Assembly: GCF_001514215.1 (NCBI RefSeq)
Contig: NZ_KQ948866.1
Coordinates: 62,001-126,000 of the forward strand
DNA: 64,000 nucleotides
DNA from: Streptomyces bungoensis
GTDB lineage: Bacteria > Actinomycetota > Actinomycetes > Streptomycetales > Streptomycetaceae
Direction: 5' to 3'
A program made the translations under genes and the position numbers. The notes under the pieces were generated by a model. It did not search any database, was not told the DNA's origin, and saw nothing but the letters and a program-made list of their open reading frames with translations. How positions within the stretch are numbered: position 1 is the stretch's first letter; each line of letters opens with the position of its first letter. Of the stretch, positions 36,929-44,664 are shown piece after piece.

Positions 36929-37276
36929 TCAGCCCCGCGCCGCCGCCGGGGTACCGACCATGACGGCGTCAGCCCGGTAGGCGATGCCGTGCCGGGTGCG
37001 GCCGCCGAACTCGCTCTCCCACGGCCGTGCCACCAGACCGGACAGGAAGACCGGCGAACCCATGACCAGGCCCTCACCGATGCCCTTTTCGGGAACGGTG
37101 ACCTTGATCATGTCCGAACCGCCCTCTGCGATGAACACCAGCTCCAGGACCATGAGCCGGTCGTTGGTCACCGGGTCCACGGCCACCTCACCGGTCTGCC
37201 GGTCCTTGACCTTGACGTCGGGCAGCTTCGTGACGAGCAGAGTGGCGGCCGAGGTGTCGACGGGGATGACGCGCAT
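36929..37276 (-). CDS. SCO3933-family regulatory protein
   Basis: A 115-residue protein (MRVIPVDTSAATLLVTKL, then DRLMVLELVFIAEGG and GSPVFLSGLVARPWESE) of the family found directly before TraSA in many AICEs; the fold resembles an OB-like single-strand-binding module in layout but its function is unproven. It is the first gene of the transfer operon and lies right behind three copies of the element operator. Confidence 0.82.
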   Translation of the reverse strand: MRVIPVDTSAATLLVTKLPDVKVKDRQTGEVAVDPVTNDRLMVLELVFIAEGGSDMIKVTVPEKGIGEGLVMGSPVFLSGLVARPWESEFGGRTRHGIAYRADAVMVGTPAAARG

Positions 37277-37331
37277 GGTGTGAACCTCACTTGAGTCGGG
37301 CGCCCTTCATGGACACCGAGCCGAATTGGAT

Positions 37332-37345
37332 ACCCCCCTAGACAG
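37332..37345 (-). promoter_or_regulatory. Transfer-operon operator box 1
   Basis: ACCCCCCTAGACAG, exact reverse complement of box 2 over 14 bp; located 56 bp upstream of the SCO3933-family gene. Confidence 0.65.
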
Positions 37346-37365
37346 CGAGGGTGAACCCGCCCGAA

Positions 37366-37379
37366 CTGTCTAGGGGGGT
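37366..37379 (+). promoter_or_regulatory. Transfer-operon operator box 2
   Basis: CTGTCTAGGGGGGT. Together with box 1 it makes a perfect 14-bp inverted repeat separated by 20 bp; with box 3 a 16-bp direct repeat (including the preceding AA) 44 bp apart. Confidence 0.65.
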
Positions 37380-37409
37380 TGACGACTACCGTAATCGACG
37401 CCCCGTCAA

Positions 37410-37423
37410 CTGTCTAGGGGGGT
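37410..37423 (+). promoter_or_regulatory. Transfer-operon operator box 3
   Basis: CTGTCTAGGGGGGT followed by ATA. Lies 31 bp from the end of the PP2C gene, so repression here could affect only the leftward transfer promoter. Confidence 0.6.
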
Positions 37424-37454
37424 ATACGAGCGTGTCTCGAAGCTGCGGGGTGCG

Positions 37455-38276
37455 CTAGGACATGACCCAGTGGAGCGCGGTCGCATCATCGCGGGTCTTC
37501 CCCCGCGGCCAGTGCCGACCGTTGGGATCGTCGGCCTCGGCTGCGCGAACGCGGCGGATCAACCCATCCGGCCCTGATGAGTTGAGGATGCCCAACGCCT
37601 CTTTCCAGTCAGCAAGTTCGAAGCTGTCGACGAGTCGTGTCGCGCCATCGCTCAGCAGCGTTACGGAGGCCAGTGAATCGAGCGGCACCGTCCCCGTCAG
37701 GGCATGCTCGGCCGCTCGCGGGTCGGGGCCGGCGATCCAAAAACCGCCTGGCCGGTTACGCAGGCTGGTAAGTGCATCCCGGTATTCCGCGAGGGCAGCG
37801 GAGTGTTCGGTTGAGCCGGTGGGCAGTGCGTCGACCGCTCCGCGCAACCACTTACCCACGTCGTCCAAGCGCTGGTCGGTGATGGCGGCCGTACTCCCGT
37901 CCGTCTCGGCGAGGAGGAGGGTCGAGTCACCGAGGACGAGGTACTCCAGAGCTCCCGCCTCGGCCCGGACAGCGACGACCGTACTGGTCGGACTGGCCCG
38001 ATAGGCCAGGTCGCATGTGTCCTCGTGCAGGGAGCGGACCGCTCTGATCGAGTCGGCGAGACAGTCGGCGAGCGGCCGGGCGGGGTGCGCCGCGATGTCA
38101 GCCAGCAGCAGCCCGCCCAGCGTGGAGGAGAACCAGGCGATGCCGTGCACGCATCCGGTCTCCGCCCCGGCCACGCCGGCACCGTCGAGGAGAACGGCCG
38201 CGCCGAAAGAGGCGGCGGCGAAGTCCTCGTTTTCCCGTCCCGAGTCGGCCGGCTGCGAGCCGAGGATGACGTTCAC
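37455..38276 (-). CDS. PP2C-type protein phosphatase domain protein
   Basis: A 273-residue protein with features of metal-dependent PPM/PP2C phosphatases: NEDFAAASFGAAVLLDGAG (first acidic metal ligands), LEYLVLGDSTLLL (GD motif) and SVTLLSDGATRLVD (SDG motif). It would dephosphorylate serine/threonine. GTG at 38276 overlaps the upstream HTH gene by 4 nt, so the two are translated together and likely act together in control of the element. Confidence 0.8.
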   Translation of the reverse strand: MNVILGSQPADSGRENEDFAAASFGAAVLLDGAGVAGAETGCVHGIAWFSSTLGGLLLADIAAHPARPLADCLADSIRAVRSLHEDTCDLAYRASPTSTVVAVRAEAGALEYLVLGDSTLLLAETDGSTAAITDQRLDDVGKWLRGAVDALPTGSTEHSAALAEYRDALTSLRNRPGGFWIAGPDPRAAEHALTGTVPLDSLASVTLLSDGATRLVDSFELADWKEALGILNSSGPDGLIRRVRAAEADDPNGRHWPRGKTRDDATALHWVMS

Positions 38277-39124
38277 GCCGTCGCCTCCTCGTCGTGCAGG
38301 TAGAGGGGGCAGAGCAGTTCCACGGATCGTGGCTCGTCGGTCTCGGGGTCGTACTCGACGCTCACCAGCGTGGAGAAGTGGCGCTCGCCCACCTGTCCCC
38401 AGAGCGTGTTGAGGTCCGAGGTGAGCAGGTGGACCACGCCGAGGGAGCCTGCCGTATGGATTCCGGCAATGGCGAGCACCGAGCCGTTGCCGTCCGGTCG
38501 GGGCAGCCTGCCGAGGTATCCGACGTCGTGCGGGCGGTGCGGCTCGATGTCCGCTCCCGCGTGGTACTTGGCGCCGGTGCGCCGGTCCACCAGAGCCCAC
38601 GGTTCGCCCTCCGTACGCTCCCAGCCGAGTACCGGATCCTGGGCGTACAGGTCACTCATGGCCTGGGACATGGCCGGCCCACAGACGACGATCAGGCCGT
38701 CTCGGTTCAGGTCGATCTCACCGCTCACCAGCACGTGACCGGAGCTAACAGCAAGCCCGTAGGACTTGGCCAGCTCCTCCAGTCGCTTGCCGGAGTTCAT
38801 GTCGGCCATGGCGACGACCGGACGTTTCTTCTCGCCGTCCCACCGGAGCGGAGTCACGACAGTGACGGCGCCCATCCCCAGGAAGGCCCCCTCCGGTGCC
38901 GGGCCGGTGTGCCGGATCTGGTGGATCCGCCCACGGCTCAGGCCTGCCTTCTCGGCGATCTGCGCATAGGACAGCCCTTGCGCGTGGAGGTCCTGGACCA
39001 CACGGCGGCGGAGCCGGGCAAGCTCGGTCACCTCCTGCTGTGCGTCGGCCAGCCTCTTCGTGACCTCACGCAGGAGCAGGTACGGATCATCGATCGCGGT
39101 GATCCGTTGCAGCTCGTCCGACAT
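38273..39124 (-). CDS. HTH (sigma-region-4-like) regulator of the element
   Basis: A 283-residue protein. The helix-turn-helix near residues 45-65 reads LSYAQIAEKAGLSRGRIHQI, like sigma region 4 or a resolvase-type HTH. The remainder is a sensor-like domain (VVAMADMNSGKRLEELAKSYG; VLVSGEIDLNRDGLIVVCGPAMS) resembling nucleotide- or ligand-binding domains. ATG at 39124 with AGGAGG upstream is chosen over the longer frame to 39250. A perfect palindrome lies 28 bp upstream, so it may be autoregulated. Candidate master regulator of the CTGTCTAG boxes. Confidence 0.75.
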   Translation of the reverse strand: MSDELQRITAIDDPYLLLREVTKRLADAQQEVTELARLRRRVVQDLHAQGLSYAQIAEKAGLSRGRIHQIRHTGPAPEGAFLGMGAVTVVTPLRWDGEKKRPVVAMADMNSGKRLEELAKSYGLAVSSGHVLVSGEIDLNRDGLIVVCGPAMSQAMSDLYAQDPVLGWERTEGEPWALVDRRTGAKYHAGADIEPHRPHDVGYLGRLPRPDGNGSVLAIAGIHTAGSLGVVHLLTSDLNTLWGQVGERHFSTLVSVEYDPETDEPRSVELLCPLYLHDEEATA

Positions 39125-39151
39125 GACCGCACCTCCTAGAAGTAACCAGGA

Positions 39152-39167
39152 GTCTAGGGCCCTAGAC
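39152..39167. promoter_or_regulatory. 16-bp perfect palindrome before the HTH gene
   Basis: GTCTAGGGCCCTAGAC, a perfect dyad containing both half-sites of the CTGTCTAG family, located 28 bp upstream of the HTH regulator start. Confidence 0.65.
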
Positions 39168-39299
39168 GGAATGGGCGGGAGGTGCCGTCCTGTACGAACG
39201 CTGATCACGAAGAATCGGGACCGCCGCCGAGGCACACCCCGTGGACTCACCCGCCACCGCCCACCGAGTGACCGCCGACCGCTGACGAACAGAGCGCTA

Positions 39300-39692
39300 T
39301 CACGCCCCTTCCCGCGCCAGCTCGGCCCAGACGGAACGCCCGTCGGGCCAGTTCTTCACGCCCCAGTCCTTGGCGCAGGAGGCGATCAGCAGCAGGCCGC
39401 GGCCGCCCTCTTCCTGACTGGTCACGTCACACAGGTGCGGCACGCGTTCGCCGCCCTGGTCGACCACCTCGATGCGGACGAGATCGTCGCCGCCGAAGCA
39501 GACGACCACGAGGAACCAGCCGCCGGCCGAACCACTCAGCGAGTGCCGTACGGCATTGGTCGCCAACTCGCTCACGACCAGGACGGCATCCTCGACGGGG
39601 CCGCGCCCGTCGAGCAGGGCAGCGACGAAGTGACGGGCATGTGCCACCTCTTCAGCCACACCAGGAAAGGCACGGCACCACTTGGACCGCAT
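39300..39692 (-). CDS. RsbW/SpoIIAB-like ATP-binding regulator
   Basis: A 130-residue GHKL ATPase. The N-box VLVVSELATNAVRHS and the G1-like VVDQGGERVP and GGRGLLLI glycine stretch are visible. Such small anti-sigma-like kinases are abundant in Streptomyces, often paired with XRE-DUF5753 proteins. ATG at 39692 has GGAGGAG 6 nt upstream. An operator-like dyad lies 20 bp further upstream. Confidence 0.85.
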   Translation of the reverse strand: MRSKWCRAFPGVAEEVAHARHFVAALLDGRGPVEDAVLVVSELATNAVRHSLSGSAGGWFLVVVCFGGDDLVRIEVVDQGGERVPHLCDVTSQEEGGRGLLLIASCAKDWGVKNWPDGRSVWAELAREGA

Positions 39693-39711
39693 AGGAGACT
39701 CCTCCACCATC

Positions 39712-39727
39712 GTCTAGGGGACTAGAC
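39712..39727. promoter_or_regulatory. Operator-like dyad before the ATP-binding regulator
   Basis: GTCTAG-GGGA-CTAGAC, an interrupted palindrome with the same half-sites as 39152-39167; CTAGACAG runs to 39729. Confidence 0.6.
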
Positions 39728-39790
39728 AGCGCAGCGGCAGAGTATTCCCATGAGCGACTCACAGGCCAGGCATCTGGAGGAATTATTCCT

Positions 39791-40642
39791 CTAAGGAGTG
39801 AGAGTGTCTCCCAAGTCGCGGAACTCCTTCATCACCTGCAACAGCAGCTCCCGCACCTCCCCACCGAAGACCGCAGCCCCCTCGAAGCGGCCGAACGTCT
39901 CCTCGTACGAGGCCACCTCGGCGGAGTCGGCCGACACACGCTCAGCGCCGAACGTCTCGACCACGACCGCTCGCCGGTCGCACAACATGAACCCATGGCG
40001 AGGCAGGACCGGCACCGGCCGACGCCAAGGGATGACCCCGAGCCGCACGGTGCTCAGACTCTCGACGGCCAGCAACCGGTCCAGCTGAGCGAGCATCAGC
40101 GCCGGGGTCCCCGGCCACGTCCGCAGCACAGCTTCGGTCAGCACGAACACCGACTCCCGCCCCGGTTCGTACAACACGCTCTGACGCTCCACACGGGCAG
40201 CAACAGCCCGCCCGACCGACTCCGGCGTCGCGGCCGGAGCACTCTCGAAGACGTGCCGGGCGTACTCCGCGCTCTGGAGCATGGCCGGCAGAACGACGCA
40301 CTGGAACGAGCGCACGAGCCGAGCGGAGCGAATCTCTTCATCACCGGCGGCACCAGCCGGGATCGCGGTGTCTTCGAGTTGGCCGGAGTCCGCAGCCGCC
40401 TCAACCGCGGCCAAGAGGTCACGCACCTCACGGGCGGTCGACTTATCCAGGCCGAGGGCACGCGAGAGCCGATCCAGCACATCAAGGCTCGGAACCATGC
40501 GCCCGGTCTCGACCTTGGACACAGTCGGCTGCCCCACATGGGCCCGCTGCGCCAGCACAGCACCTGTCAGGCCGGCTTCTGCACGAAGCGCACGAAGACG
40601 GGTTCCAAGCACCCGCATCCGCTCTCGCCGTTCACTCCCCAT
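39791..40642 (-). CDS. XRE-family regulator with DUF5753 domain
   Basis: A 283-residue protein: N-terminal HTH (LRALRAEAGLTGAVLAQRAHVGQPTVSKVETG, residues about 10-40) followed by a DUF5753 sensor domain (PAMLQSAEYARHVFES; PVLPRHGFMLCDRRAVVVETF). These proteins accompany small ATP-binding proteins and DUF397 proteins in abaA/whiJ-like sets; no DUF397 gene is present here. ATG at 40642 is chosen; ATG at 40618 is possible. Confidence 0.88.
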   Translation of the reverse strand: MGSERRERMRVLGTRLRALRAEAGLTGAVLAQRAHVGQPTVSKVETGRMVPSLDVLDRLSRALGLDKSTAREVRDLLAAVEAAADSGQLEDTAIPAGAAGDEEIRSARLVRSFQCVVLPAMLQSAEYARHVFESAPAATPESVGRAVAARVERQSVLYEPGRESVFVLTEAVLRTWPGTPALMLAQLDRLLAVESLSTVRLGVIPWRRPVPVLPRHGFMLCDRRAVVVETFGAERVSADSAEVASYEETFGRFEGAAVFGGEVRELLLQVMKEFRDLGDTLTP

Positions 40643-41200
40643 GCCAAGGGTTCTACACCACGAGCCAGCAGACACCAGGACCACCAGCAGCAACAGCCAG
40701 CAGTCCGAGCACGATTCAAACTTTCCCTACTGGTTCAAGGCGGCTCGCTCCGCTCCCCGCGCGCGGCCCGGCCCCCGGCCGGGCCTGCGCTCCTAATGGT
40801 GCCGTAACCGGGTGGGCATGTGGTGATCCGTAGTCGCTCCCGAGGCCTGATCTCTCAAGACAGAGTCGGCCCCACATGCCTTCCCGCTCTGTGAAGCAGC
40901 GCCGGGGGTGGCGGGGCCGGTCCGCGCTCCTGCCTTCGTCCCGCGCGGACCGGCCCCGCCACCCCCGCTCGCACACAAACAGCGGCATCGTTACCTCTCG
41001 TGGTCCAAGCCGCCGCCAGGGAACACCTCTCACCGCTCGGCGAACGCCCTCAGTTCCGCAGCTGACCGAGACCCCTGGCGACCGCTGGGATTGCGAACGG
41101 CTAATCGGATGACGGGCCTATGAGCCCTGCCATTAGGGAGACGCGCAACCCCGCCACGGCGACGACCTCACACCACCGCCACCCATCCAAGGACACCACC
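40643..41200. other. 558-bp gap between XRE regulator and IS110 transposase
   Basis: It contains the long perfect hairpin at 40904-40966 and, next to the transposase, two small back-to-back hairpins (GGGC-CTATGA-GCCC at 41114-41127 and CCCT-GCCATT-AGGG at 41125-41138). No protein gene is supported. Confidence 0.5.
40904..40966. terminator. Perfect 24-bp inverted repeat
   Basis: Arms 40904-40927 and 40943-40966 are exact reverse complements, with a 15-nt loop. This very stable hairpin could be a bidirectional terminator or protect neighbouring genes from read-through out of the inserted IS. Confidence 0.6.
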
Positions 41201-42440
41201 ATGACCAGTGTGTTCTGCGGCATCGACTGGGCCACCGACCACCACGACATCGCACTGCTCGACGAAGCCGGCGCCCTCTTGGACAAGCTCCGCATCGACG
41301 ACACCCCTACCGGCCTCAGCCAGCTCCTGGACTTGCTGGCCCAGCACGGCGACAGCCCAGAGAACCCGATCCCGGTCGCCATCGAGACCTCTCACGGACT
41401 CCTGGTCGCCTGCTTACGCGCCACCGGCAGACCCATCTACGTGATCAACCCGCTCACCGCCGCTCGCTATCGCGACCGCTACGCACTCAGCCGCAAGAAG
41501 TCCGACCACCTCGACGCCAAGGTCCTGGCCAACATCCTGCGCACCGACCTCGCAGAACACCGGCCCCTGCCCGCGGACAGCCACCTCGCCCAGGCCATCA
41601 CCGTCCTGGCACGAGCCCACCAGGACGCCGTCTGGGACCGCGTCCAAACCGGCAACCGCCTCCGCTCCCACCTGCGCGAGTACTTCCCCGGCTTCCTCAC
41701 CGTCTTCCGCCACTTCCGCGAAGGCCTCGCCTCATCCGTCACCCGCACCCTGCTCGCCACGGCGCCCACACCCACCCAGGCCGCCCAGCTCACCCGCCCG
41801 CAACTGCGAGCGATCCTGAAGAAGGCCGGCCGCCAACGGGAGATCACCGGTGAAGTCGAGCGTCTCCACACCCTGCTCCGCGAGCCGCAGATGCATCAGC
41901 CGCCCGTGATTGAGCAGGCCATGGGCACCAAAACCCTCGCTCTGCTGCGTCAGTTCAACGCGGCCTGCGCCAGCGCCGACGACCTGGAAGCAGCCACCAC
42001 CACCGCCTTCGCCACCCACCAGGACTCCGAGATCATCACCAGTTTCCCCGGCCTCGGCGCACTGACCGGCGCCCGCGTCCTGGCCGAACTCGGCGACGAC
42101 CACACCCGCTTCACCAGCCCACGCGCACTCAAGGCCTACGCCGGATCCGCCCCCATCACCAGATCCTCCGGACGCAAGACCACCGTCCTGGCCAGGCACA
42201 TCAAGAACCAGCGCCTCGCCTCAGCCGGCTACATCTGGGCCTTCGCCGCCCTCACCGCATCCCCCGGAGCACGAGCCCACTACGACCGCCGCCGCCAAGC
42301 CGAAGACCGACACGTCGCAGCCCAACGCAACCTCTTCAACCGGCTCCTGGGCTGCCTGCACCACTGCCTCACCCACCGCATCCCCTACGACGAGCAGACC
42401 GCCTTCCCCAGCACCGCTTGACGATCAACCGCATCGGATG
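41104..42440 (+). mobile_element. IS110-family insertion sequence (ends uncertain)
   Basis: Delimited tentatively by an 8-bp direct repeat ATCGGATG at 41104-41111 and 42433-42440 around the transposase gene. IS110 elements lack terminal inverted repeats, use a DEDD transposase with a Ser nucleophile and are guided by a bridge RNA from the non-coding end, so ends cannot be set from symmetry. The element interrupts the AICE between regulators and cargo. Confidence 0.55.
41201..42421 (+). CDS. IS110-family transposase
   Basis: A 406-residue DEDD recombinase. RuvC-like acidic residues are seen in CGIDWATDHHD, PVAIETSHG and KKSDHLDAKVLA; the C-terminal Transposase_20 domain has FPGLGALTGARVLAELG and YAGSAPITRSSGRK with the serine nucleophile region. 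It would mediate bridge-RNA-guided recombination. ATG at 41201 has AAGGA upstream. Intact, so the element may be active. Confidence 0.93.
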   Translation: MTSVFCGIDWATDHHDIALLDEAGALLDKLRIDDTPTGLSQLLDLLAQHGDSPENPIPVAIETSHGLLVACLRATGRPIYVINPLTAARYRDRYALSRKKSDHLDAKVLANILRTDLAEHRPLPADSHLAQAITVLARAHQDAVWDRVQTGNRLRSHLREYFPGFLTVFRHFREGLASSVTRTLLATAPTPTQAAQLTRPQLRAILKKAGRQREITGEVERLHTLLREPQMHQPPVIEQAMGTKTLALLRQFNAACASADDLEAATTTAFATHQDSEIITSFPGLGALTGARVLAELGDDHTRFTSPRALKAYAGSAPITRSSGRKTTVLARHIKNQRLASAGYIWAFAALTASPGARAHYDRRRQAEDRHVAAQRNLFNRLLGCLHHCLTHRIPYDEQTAFPSTA

Positions 42441-42733
42441 TCTGTCTCCGCCCCGCTCCAGCCCGGCCGGCCCCCGGGCCGCGACCTATGTAATCGGTCG
42501 CCTAACGCCAAAGAGGAGGCACGTCGTGGCTGGGGGCTCCACGGCTTTAGCCACCTCCCCGATCCGGGGCCCGCGTCGAGCAAGACCAGGGGGCCACTCG
42601 TGCACATTGCGGTCAGGCCCAAAGCCTGCCCGAGTTGCCAATCAGCGTACGGCCCCCTGATCATGCTCGACCCCAGACCGGGCAGGCCACCGGCCAAACC
42701 CGCTCCGCCGTCCGCCAGTGTCCCTAGCGGGCC
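42422..42733. other. 312-bp non-coding segment after the transposase, with stem-loops
   Basis: CAGGC-CCAAA-GCCTG forms a small hairpin near 42612-42626, and an imperfect inverted repeat links 42573-42598 (GTCGAGCA...CCAGGGGGCC) with 42650-42674 (GGCCCCCTGATCATGCTCGAC). This may be a structured transcript or the remains of another mobile end. No protein gene is supported. Confidence 0.4.
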
Positions 42734-43366
42734 CTAGCCATGAGTGGCGCTGGCGAAGTCACGGTTGAGCCCGTCACAAGCGGACAAGCACCGATCGCAG
42801 CAGAGCTGTACGCCGGGGCGGAACTTTGGGCCCAAAGCGGCGCTTAGTTCCGCCGGCGTCCCAGCCGGGATGCTGGTAGGCCTGGTGACCAGCTGCCGGG
42901 GGTTGGCCACGATGGCCAGGGCCGTCATCTCGGCCTTGGTGATCACGCTCCTGCACTCTCGGCCGTCGTACATCTCGCCGGGCAGGTGATCGCAGTCCTC
43001 CGGGTCGAGGTTGCAGATTGAACACTTCGACTCCAGTACTCGGACCTCAGGGCTCAGGCCCACCCGCTGATGGGCGAGATCCACCGGGCACTCGCGGTAG
43101 TAGGCGCCGTCGCGGTAGGGCAAAGTACAGGAGTCGGAGTAGTGACGACGGAGAAGCGCGCCTACCTCATCCACGAGTTCGTGGGCTGACTCGAAGAGGG
43201 CTGAATCGCGAAATTCAGAGCGATCCATGATCTCCTGGAGTTGGCTACGCAGTGCGAGCAGGGTCTCTTTCGCTGCAGCATCGGGGTGTTGAGCTGTCCG
43301 CGCGTTTCCCACCTTGGCGAGGCAGCGCTCGTACAGTTTCTGCTCAGTCTTCGGAGAGCTGACCAC
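42734..43366 (-). CDS. Cysteine-rich hypothetical protein, element cargo
   Basis: A 210-residue protein. N-terminal helical half (ETLLALRSQLQEIMDRSEF; ALFESAHELVDEVGALLRRHY), then cysteine clusters ECPVDLAH, CSICNLDPEDCDH and CCDRCLSACDG that look like zinc sites. I do not recognise it. GTG at 43366 is 8 nt after GGAGGGA and within the end of the next gene, so both form one operon. Defence-like role is only inferred from position. Confidence 0.65.
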   Translation of the reverse strand: MVSSPKTEQKLYERCLAKVGNARTAQHPDAAAKETLLALRSQLQEIMDRSEFRDSALFESAHELVDEVGALLRRHYSDSCTLPYRDGAYYRECPVDLAHQRVGLSPEVRVLESKCSICNLDPEDCDHLPGEMYDGRECRSVITKAEMTALAIVANPRQLVTRPTSIPAGTPAELSAALGPKFRPGVQLCCDRCLSACDGLNRDFASATHG

Positions 43367-43811
43367 GTTCACTCCCTCCGCGCCAGTCGATCTCCTCGAT
43401 CGCCTTCAGCACTGCCTCGGGCGTTCCATCGAGCCGCAGGTTGGTCCGGTCGCCTTCCCTGATGACCTCAAGGTGCAGGATTACCGACGGAGGAGTGAGC
43501 TCCTCGGGGGCTGGCGCGTCGGCCCTCCCCTGTCGCTTCACGATATAGCGAGTGATCATCGCAGTCGCTGCTGTGACGACGACGTCCTTGCCTACATCCC
43601 TGGCGAACTCAATGACGGGCAGCCAGATGTCGGCCGAGTCGTGTGTGTGGTAGTCCCGATCCGTCTTAGCGTCCTCGAACTCGACCGTCACACCGGCAGT
43701 CCGAAGGACCTTGGCCACGGTGATCGCCTCATACGGGTAGTTCCCCCGTTCGCCCTGGCGGGGAACGCTCGGAAGCCCCGAGATCCCCCGCCTGATCAGT
43801 ACATCGGCCAT
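43344..43811 (-). CDS. Hypothetical protein paired with the Cys-rich gene
   Basis: A 155-residue protein: MADVLIRRGISGLPSVP, then EDAKTDRDYHTHDSADIWLPVIEFARDVGKDVVVTAATAMITRY and a C-terminal LHLEVIREGDRTNLRLDG strand. The middle hydrophobic helix resembles the helices of phospho- or effector-associated modules, but I cannot name a family. ATG at 43811 with GGAAGGGG upstream; overlaps the following gene by 23 nt. Confidence 0.65.
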   Translation of the reverse strand: MADVLIRRGISGLPSVPRQGERGNYPYEAITVAKVLRTAGVTVEFEDAKTDRDYHTHDSADIWLPVIEFARDVGKDVVVTAATAMITRYIVKRQGRADAPAPEELTPPSVILHLEVIREGDRTNLRLDGTPEAVLKAIEEIDWRGGSERGQLSED

Positions 43812-44208
43812 GATGACCCCTTCCGTGATCATTGCTAAGAGTTAATGCGCGGCATCTTGTCGGCCCTGGTGAGCTGGGTCAGTTGAAGAGAGTCAGGACT
43901 TCAACCACCAGGATCACAGAAGCGCAAAGGCACCACCCTGGAGCAGGTGCCTGCCAGCACACGGCTGACCCAACAGGCCCTTCCCACAAGCGTTCCCTGC
44001 AAGAGGCGGGGTTGCCCCAATCGACGAGGCGCCCCAGCTTTCGGCGCAGGCAGTCCGCACCGCTACCAGTGCCTTTCGCGAAGTAGACGGCACCCATGGC
44101 ACCCGGGCCTCAGAGGCCGATGACCCATATCCGCCACCCGGCAAACCCGTACCGCGTCTCGAAGGCGGCGGTCTCGTCGACGTCGTGGTTCTCCTCGATC
44201 TACGGCGC
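43812..44208. other. 397-bp gap
   Basis: Upstream of the operon above and downstream of the ParA/SAP-like operon. Short open frames here have no ribosome binding sites or recognisable content; no strong hairpin seen. Confidence 0.4.
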
Positions 44209-44658
44209 CTAGTCGAGAGTGCCGTGATCGACACGTCGGGGCGCGGGCCCGTCCATGACTGCGGGGGCGCTACCACGAATTGCCTCAGAGCGAAGCCTGT
44301 AGCCAATAGTTGCCTCAATGATTCGATCTTTCACCCTATCGGCAGTATCGGATCGCGGCATGGGCAGGTCGAGATTTGAGGCTAGCCGCCGCAGCTCTTC
44401 CTTATTGAGTCCGAGCTCTCCAAGATACGAATATCCCGCCTCTCGCGAGTCCATACCAGTAAGGGCAGCCTTGATTTCCTCCACGTGCGGAAGTTCCCGG
44501 ACTGCGGACTTCTTCGCAGAGGCCCTCTTTGCGAGCGGTTCACAAACTAGTTTAGCTTGCCCGTTCGCCAATTTCTCAATTTCCTCAGGCGTTAGACGCC
44601 TAAGTAGAGCCGCCACCTGCTTCAGAACTTCAAGCGGCACAGCGATTGATGAGTCCAT
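44209..44658 (-). CDS. SAP-like small protein partnered with ParA
   Basis: A 149-residue protein with an N-terminal helical part (LEVLKQVAALLRRLTPEEIEKLANG) and a SAP-like helix-extended-helix (NKEELRRLASNLDLPMPRSDTADRVKDRIIEA, about residues 87-120) typical of DNA-binding modules. It starts 6 bp after parA and may be the DNA-binding partner in place of ParB. Codon use is lower in G+C than the rest of the window. Confidence 0.65.
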   Translation of the reverse strand: MDSSIAVPLEVLKQVAALLRRLTPEEIEKLANGQAKLVCEPLAKRASAKKSAVRELPHVEEIKAALTGMDSREAGYSYLGELGLNKEELRRLASNLDLPMPRSDTADRVKDRIIEATIGYRLRSEAIRGSAPAVMDGPAPRRVDHGTLD

Positions 44659-44664
44659 CGACAC

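Noticed and set aside
43832..44318. Small frames in the gap between the Cys-rich operon and the SAP-like gene
   Set aside because: No ribosome sites, no codon bias, no similarity to known proteins.
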